Below, in pieces: positions 60,478 through 64,000 of a stretch of 64,000 bases of DNA. The notes beneath the pieces are model-generated. The model was not told the origin of the DNA. It saw nothing but the letters and a program-made list of their open reading frames with translations, and searched no databases. Source of the DNA: Chloroflexota bacterium (GTDB lineage: Bacteria > Chloroflexota > Dehalococcoidia > UBA2979); NCBI GenBank assembly GCA_026713865.1, contig JAPONQ010000078.1, positions 1 through 64,000 of the forward strand, read 5' to 3'. The position numbers were made by a program, and so were the translations under genes. Numbering within the stretch: position 1 is the first letter of the stretch; the number at the start of each line of letters is the position of its first letter.

Positions 60478-60618
60478 TCACATGACGGCGCGCCGCGCGA
60501 CGAGGACGGCGACCAGGATGATCACCAGCCACATGCGTCGCCGCCAGTGGCTGGCGCCGACCCTCTGCATCTCGCGGCGCAGCGGGGCGATCAGCTCGTT
60601 CAGGGAGAGCCGGCTCAC
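60478..60618 (-). CDS. Possible small membrane protein, 46 residues
   Basis: GTG 60618 is preceded by GGGGA at eight bases. The product starts VSRLSLNELIAPLRREMQ, an amphipathic helix, and has a hydrophobic segment MWLVIILVAVLVA (about 29-41) before an Arg-Arg end. Third codon positions are mostly G or C. No family recognised. It was found by eye, being shorter than usual gene-calling limits. Confidence 0.4.
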   Translation of the reverse strand: MSRLSLNELIAPLRREMQRVGASHWRRRMWLVIILVAVLVARRAVM

Positions 60619-61082
60619 GGCCGGAGTCCCCAGGCTCGTCGCAGATGTGTGCGGCGCCTGCGCATAGGGCAGTCAGTATGCCAATCCGATGTGGTCCACG
60701 CGACCGTCGACGTCGTCGCTACATCGCGTCGGGGTCCTACGCGAGGGACCGACATGCGCGAGCAAGCTTGGCTGATTGGGTGAGCCCGGCACTCCTCCGA
60801 GATCGCCGTCTGGGCGCGGCAAGCATGGAAACGTCTATCTCCGCTGGCTGCTCGTCTAGGGGCGTTCCCGCTGGCCCCGCCTGGGGAGCTGTCCCCATCC
60901 TGTCTGTCAGGGCGCACGGGATAGCCGCGTGAGCCCCAGTGATCGCGAACAGTCCCCTGAGGGTGTGAGGGTCGGCGCAGTGGTGTGGTCACGCTTCGCT
61001 AGCGATACTTCGAGTCCCACGGGGTCCCGCGCGTGGTGGTGCCCACGGTGCCGCGAGCGCGACTTGCATGTAGGAGGATGAC
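60619..61082. other. Region without a supported gene, upstream of the GmrSD-type gene
   Basis: About 460 bases of mixed composition, less GC-rich than the first half of the window. Readings on both strands are short or Arg-rich and lack ribosome sites. AGGAGG at 61072-61077 is the ribosome site of the next gene. No tRNA or clear promoter seen. Confidence 0.5.
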
Positions 61083-62897
61083 ATCAAGGCCGACATACTG
61101 AACCTCAGGAACCTCTTCCAAAAGGACGTTCGCTACGTCATCCCCACTTTCCAGCGTCCCTACGTATGGAATCAAGACGATCAGTGGGAGCCTCTCTGGG
61201 AGGATGTCCGGAGTGTGGCGGAGCGCTACCTCAGCGAACTGGCCCACGTCGGTGAGGAGAGGGCGGCGCTCGCCGAGCAGAATACTGGCTCGCACTTCCT
61301 GGGGGCAGTGGTCGTGCAGCAGCGCGCCACCGCGGCGTCGGAGATAGAGACGCGCCACGTCATCGACGGTCAGCAGCGGCTGACGACGCTCCAGTTGCTG
61401 TTGGACGCGGCGCAGGAGGTGCTGGAGGCGCTCGAGCATCCCGAGGGACGGCGGCTCGCGCGATACGTGCTAAACCACGAAGACCTGACCGGCGGGGACA
61501 CCTCGCTGCTGTTCAAGGTCTGGCCGTCGAGGACCGATCAGGGTGCATTCCGTCGCGCGATGGAGAACGGCGCGCCTACCGAGGGCTTCGAGGACTCTGC
61601 CATCGTCCAGGCACACGAGTTTTTTTCGCTACAGGTGGAGCAGTGGCTGACGGGAGGCGAGAACGCTAGCCGACGAGCGCATGCGCTCGAGGCCGCGCTG
61701 GTGGGCCTGCTCGAGATGGTCGTGATCGACATCGACGCCGACGATGATCCCAACGTGATCTTCGAGACGCTGAACGCCCGGGGAACTCCGCTCCTTGCGT
61801 CCGACCTCATCAAGAACTTCGTGCTCCACACGGCGGAGAGCCAGGGCATCGACCCCGAGCGGCTGAGCGCCGAGCAGTGGTCCGAATTCGATGACCCGTG
61901 GTGGCGCGAGGAGGTGCGACAGGGACGGATCGTCAGGCCCCGAATCGACACATACCTCAACTATTGGCTCGTGACGAGAACACAGAGCGACGTCTTGGCG
62001 TCCGACGTGTTCCCGTCATTTCGCCGGTATCTTGAGCGGGCGACGTCCGTCTCCGAGGTGGTCGCCGACATCCGGGGCACGTCTGATGTTTACAGCCGGC
62101 TCCAGCGAGCCGCCGACGATCAGGTGCTCTCAGAGTTCCTGTATCGCTGGCGCATCATGGACATCCGGGTCCTCACGCCGGTGCTCCTCCTGCTCCTCGG
62201 GCGCAGCGATGTCGGTGACGAAGTCCTCGGTCGATCGCTCCGGATCCTCGAGAGCTATCTCGTCCGGCGGATGCTGTGCCGGATGACGACTCAGGCCTAC
62301 AATCGCCTCTTTCTCGACCTCCTGAGCCGGCTCGCCTCGGCCCGTGGCGGCGAGATTCCTGACGTGATTCGCGACTTTCTTGCGCAACAGAGCGCTGAGG
62401 CACTCCTATGCCCGCCCGACGCCCGTGTGCGCGTGGCGATCGCGGAGCTCCCCTTGTATCGGCTGCTCACTCGGGGTCGACTTCGCTTCGTCCTCGAGGC
62501 CATCGAGGACTCGCTGCGCTCGCCTAAGACCGAGTACCAGAATGTCCCGCGGGGCTCGCTCACAATCGAGCACGTGATGCCGCAGGGTTGGCACGCCAAC
62601 TGGCCACTCGAGACTTCACTCGACCAAGAGGAGGCGATCGCACGCCGCGACCACCTCGTGCACACCATGGGTAACCTGACACTAGTCACCGGACGCCTGA
62701 ATCCGGCGCTCTCAAACGCGGGATGGGAGATTAAGAGGGCTGAGCTGTCTAAGCACAGTCTTCTGCAATTGAACCGAGAACTAGCCCAGGCCGACATCGG
62801 AACGTGGAACGAGAACGCCATCCAGGAACGCTCTCAGATCCTCGGCGACCGGGTCATCGCGCTCTGGCCGCGCCCGGGATCCAGAGGCGCCGTGTGA
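61083..62897 (+). CDS. GmrSD-type (DUF262/DUF1524) type IV restriction-like protein with abnormal start
   Basis: About 604 residues. The N-terminal DUF262 half has FQRPYVW (23-29) and DGQQRLTTLQ (95-104), the motifs that bind and cleave NTP in GmrS-type proteins. The C-terminal DUF1524 half has the HNH-like nuclease elements: His497 in IEHVMPQ, then HTMGNLTLVT with Asn, and LSNAGWEIKRAEL. Proteins of this type cut modified phage DNA. No ATG, GTG or TTG exists in frame between TAG at 61071 and GTG 61215; that GTG would remove FQRPYVW. ATC 61083 stands five bases after AGGAGG, so an ATC start, or a lost base after ATG 61078, is likely. Confidence is high for the family, lower for activity. Confidence 0.85.
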   Translation: MKADILNLRNLFQKDVRYVIPTFQRPYVWNQDDQWEPLWEDVRSVAERYLSELAHVGEERAALAEQNTGSHFLGAVVVQQRATAASEIETRHVIDGQQRLTTLQLLLDAAQEVLEALEHPEGRRLARYVLNHEDLTGGDTSLLFKVWPSRTDQGAFRRAMENGAPTEGFEDSAIVQAHEFFSLQVEQWLTGGENASRRAHALEAALVGLLEMVVIDIDADDDPNVIFETLNARGTPLLASDLIKNFVLHTAESQGIDPERLSAEQWSEFDDPWWREEVRQGRIVRPRIDTYLNYWLVTRTQSDVLASDVFPSFRRYLERATSVSEVVADIRGTSDVYSRLQRAADDQVLSEFLYRWRIMDIRVLTPVLLLLLGRSDVGDEVLGRSLRILESYLVRRMLCRMTTQAYNRLFLDLLSRLASARGGEIPDVIRDFLAQQSAEALLCPPDARVRVAIAELPLYRLLTRGRLRFVLEAIEDSLRSPKTEYQNVPRGSLTIEHVMPQGWHANWPLETSLDQEEAIARRDHLVHTMGNLTLVTGRLNPALSNAGWEIKRAELSKHSLLQLNRELAQADIGTWNENAIQERSQILGDRVIALWPRPGSRGAV

Positions 62898-63084
62898 GGC
62901 GAACACCTCATGTCCACACGGGTGATCGAGACCGCTTCTGCCAGAGCCTTGGACTCGGCCGACCACAGGCCATTATCGATGCCGCTGCCCTATCATTGCA
63001 GAGCCACGCCGACTGCACAGAGGCAACGCAGCAATTCGATGCCGCGCCACCATCGCATCTACATCGAAGAAAGTTGAGCGCGTA

Positions 63085-63440
63085 ATGGCCCTCTATCACG
63101 TCGATGAAACCGGCGGATCGTTGACCGAGATTCCGGAGACGTGGCTCTCTGGTGAGGGGAAACTGGAGCGCAACGACCTGCAGCGATGGTTGCGTGACTC
63201 TCCCGGCGCGATCGAGCCAGACCTGTTTGTGCTCTCCGAGGAATACAGCGACTGGGATGAGAGCAACCGCAGCATCGACCTGCTCGCTCTCGACCGCGAC
63301 GGGCCGGATCGTCGTAGCCGAACTGAAGCGTGACGAGGGCGCCTTCATGGATCTGCAGGCGATCCGCTACGCGGCGCTCGTCGCGCAGGGGGACCGACCG
63401 GCCGTGACGAGGTGGGGGGCGATCCTGCGCGGAGAGGGAG
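63085..63440 (+). pseudogene. PD-(D/E)XK nuclease-like gene, frameshifted and truncated
   Basis: ATG 63085 starts a protein with Leu-Tyr-His-Val-Asp-Glu and DLFVLSEEYSDWDESNRSIDLLALDRDG, the last part the Asp-containing strand of the nuclease core (given in pieces: SIDLLALDRDG). At 63301-63303 an extra G shifts the frame. In the +1 frame the next part reads RIVVAELKRDE, the Glu-x-Lys of the same motif, and MDLQAIRYAALVAQ. The match then ends and no nuclease C-terminus follows. It is therefore broken twice or misassembled at the indel. It follows the GmrSD-type gene by about 190 bases. Confidence 0.7.
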
Positions 63441-63787
63441 AGCACCGTGAGCGCGGGAGGCGGCCTCATCCATCAGCTCATGAGTGTGGGGGAGTGGCGC
63501 ATTACCGGCGGTCACGTTCGCCGAGCCAGCCCGTGACGCCCTTACGGTGTCCGTACAGGGGACGCTCATCAACTCGATTCCTACCACATGATCACTTCCT
63601 GCGCAGACGTAACCTCCTCGGAGGACCGAGCCTCCGACACAGAGTTGCGCATCTTCGGTCTAGGTTGGGGATCCTACATAGTGCATATGCCCGAGGCCGC
63701 GACAGGAACCACTTGCCCCTCCATGCCATAGACGCCTAGAGTTTCTCGTTCTCTCTTTGTGGTCTTTGGCGGAGGAAGCACCACTAA
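63441..63787. other. Region without a supported gene
   Basis: About 350 bases after the nuclease fragment. GTG 63447 opens a 29-codon reading (Ile-His-Gln-Leu-Met-Ser-Val-Gly-Glu-Trp) that might be a remnant of another gene, but it ends at once. The rest is less GC-rich, with a T/C-rich run near 63741-63760. GGAGGA at 63771-63776 probably serves the gene at 63788. Confidence 0.45.
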
Positions 63788-64000
63788 GTGTCAGTCTTGG
63801 TCCTCGAGCGCTACCAACAGGACTTGGATGAACTGCTGCGCACCGGGCAGAAGTTGGTACACGCACTCCAGTACGAGTTCGATAGGGCGTCGTTCACTGA
63901 ACTCGCACAGGAGCAACTGGGCGACGAGGCTCAGGAATTCCTAGATGCACTGCCTTATTTTTCGGACGCATATCAGCCGTGGTACTCAGAGGCGAAGACG
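63788..64000 (+). CDS. Unrecognised protein, N-terminal 71 residues (cut by window end)
   Basis: GTG 63788 opens a frame that runs to the window edge. The product is helical and acidic, with LERYQQDLDELLRTGQ, QYEFDRASFTELAQEQLGDE and LPYFSDAYQPWYSEA (separate elements). The final Trp-Tyr-Ser-Glu-Ala with the Asp-Glu-Leu-Leu helix feels like an uncharacterised family often seen beside restriction genes, but I cannot name it. GGAGGA lies 11 bases upstream, a little far; no better start is in frame. It lies in the defence-like tail with the GmrSD-type gene. Confidence 0.6.
   Translation, partial: MSVLVLERYQQDLDELLRTGQKLVHALQYEFDRASFTELAQEQLGDEAQEFLDALPYFSDAYQPWYSEAKT

Noticed and set aside
61005-61040. 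tRNA-like T-loop TTCGAGTCCCA near 61018
   Set aside because: The flanking bases do not pair as a T-stem and no other arms or CCA end are present.

Overview
The window is a high-GC bacterial chromosome segment, densely packed in short operons on both strands. GTG starts and 1-4 bp gene overlaps are common. The mix points to an aerobic, heterotrophic Chloroflexota, probably Dehalococcoidia-related; this is inference from content, not a placement. It combines many CaiB/BaiF (type III) CoA-transferases, acyl-CoA dehydrogenases, luciferase-like (LLM) flavin oxidoreductases and PPOX-fold flavin proteins, plus a solute-binding lipoprotein with an Asp run and an Ala/Thr/Pro-rich linker. An actinobacterial origin cannot be excluded. 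There are no rRNA genes, no CRISPR array and no convincing tRNA.

Layout. 0-10 kb: partial amidohydrolase, acyl-CoA thioesterase, dipeptide-type binding lipoprotein, SDR, LLM oxidoreductase, second amidohydrolase, three PPOX proteins (two in tandem) and an acyl-CoA dehydrogenase. 10.1-14.8 kb: an operon of type III CoA-transferase, ThDP lyase of the oxalyl-CoA decarboxylase/2-hydroxyacyl-CoA lyase family, isocitrate lyase/PEP mutase-family enzyme and Asp/Glu racemase-family enzyme. 14.8-17.8 kb: a sulfur operon of a YeeE/YedE transporter, a cysteine-less TusA-like protein, a true TusA and a lipoprotein rhodanese. 17.8-20.5 kb (minus): FAD monooxygenase, isochorismatase-type amidohydrolase and a maleate isomerase homologue without its cysteines, an arrangement like the maleamate branch of N-heterocycle catabolism. 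A TnpB remnant lies next to it. 20.8-24.4 kb: PuuE-like deacetylase, two-subunit 3-oxoacid CoA-transferase and thiolase.

24.5-31 kb (minus): three type III CoA-transferases, an acyl-CoA dehydrogenase and an MFS exporter. 31-39.7 kb: Gfo/Idh/MocA oxidoreductase, a binding protein without an export signal, zinc alcohol dehydrogenase, a secreted protein with an Ig-like domain, HAD phosphatase, LLM, PPOX and an alpha/beta-fold protein without a nucleophile serine. 39.7-44.3 kb (minus): acyl-CoA dehydrogenase, double-hotdog hydratase and a pair of type III CoA-transferases, the first frameshifted. 44.5-54.6 kb: three MFS transporters, two LLM enzymes, NUDIX, VIT1-type protein, a small MCTMI-start protein, dienelactone hydrolase, a second nucleophile-less alpha/beta protein and an O-methyltransferase.

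54.9-64 kb is different in style: an orphan P-loop ATPase, a lower-GC PadR-controlled ABC exporter with a perfect 12-bp inverted-repeat operator, a methyltransferase, an orphan ribbon-helix-helix protein, then a decaying defence-like tail. That tail holds a GmrSD-type (DUF262/DUF1524) protein with no normal start codon, a frameshifted PD-(D/E)XK nuclease and an unrecognised gene cut by the window end.

Recurring theme: CoA activation of organic acids, beta-oxidation-type dehydrogenation and hydration, flavin oxygenation and import/export. In both adjacent type III CoA-transferase pairs one partner keeps the catalytic Asp and the other has Gly there, which suggests heteromeric enzymes.
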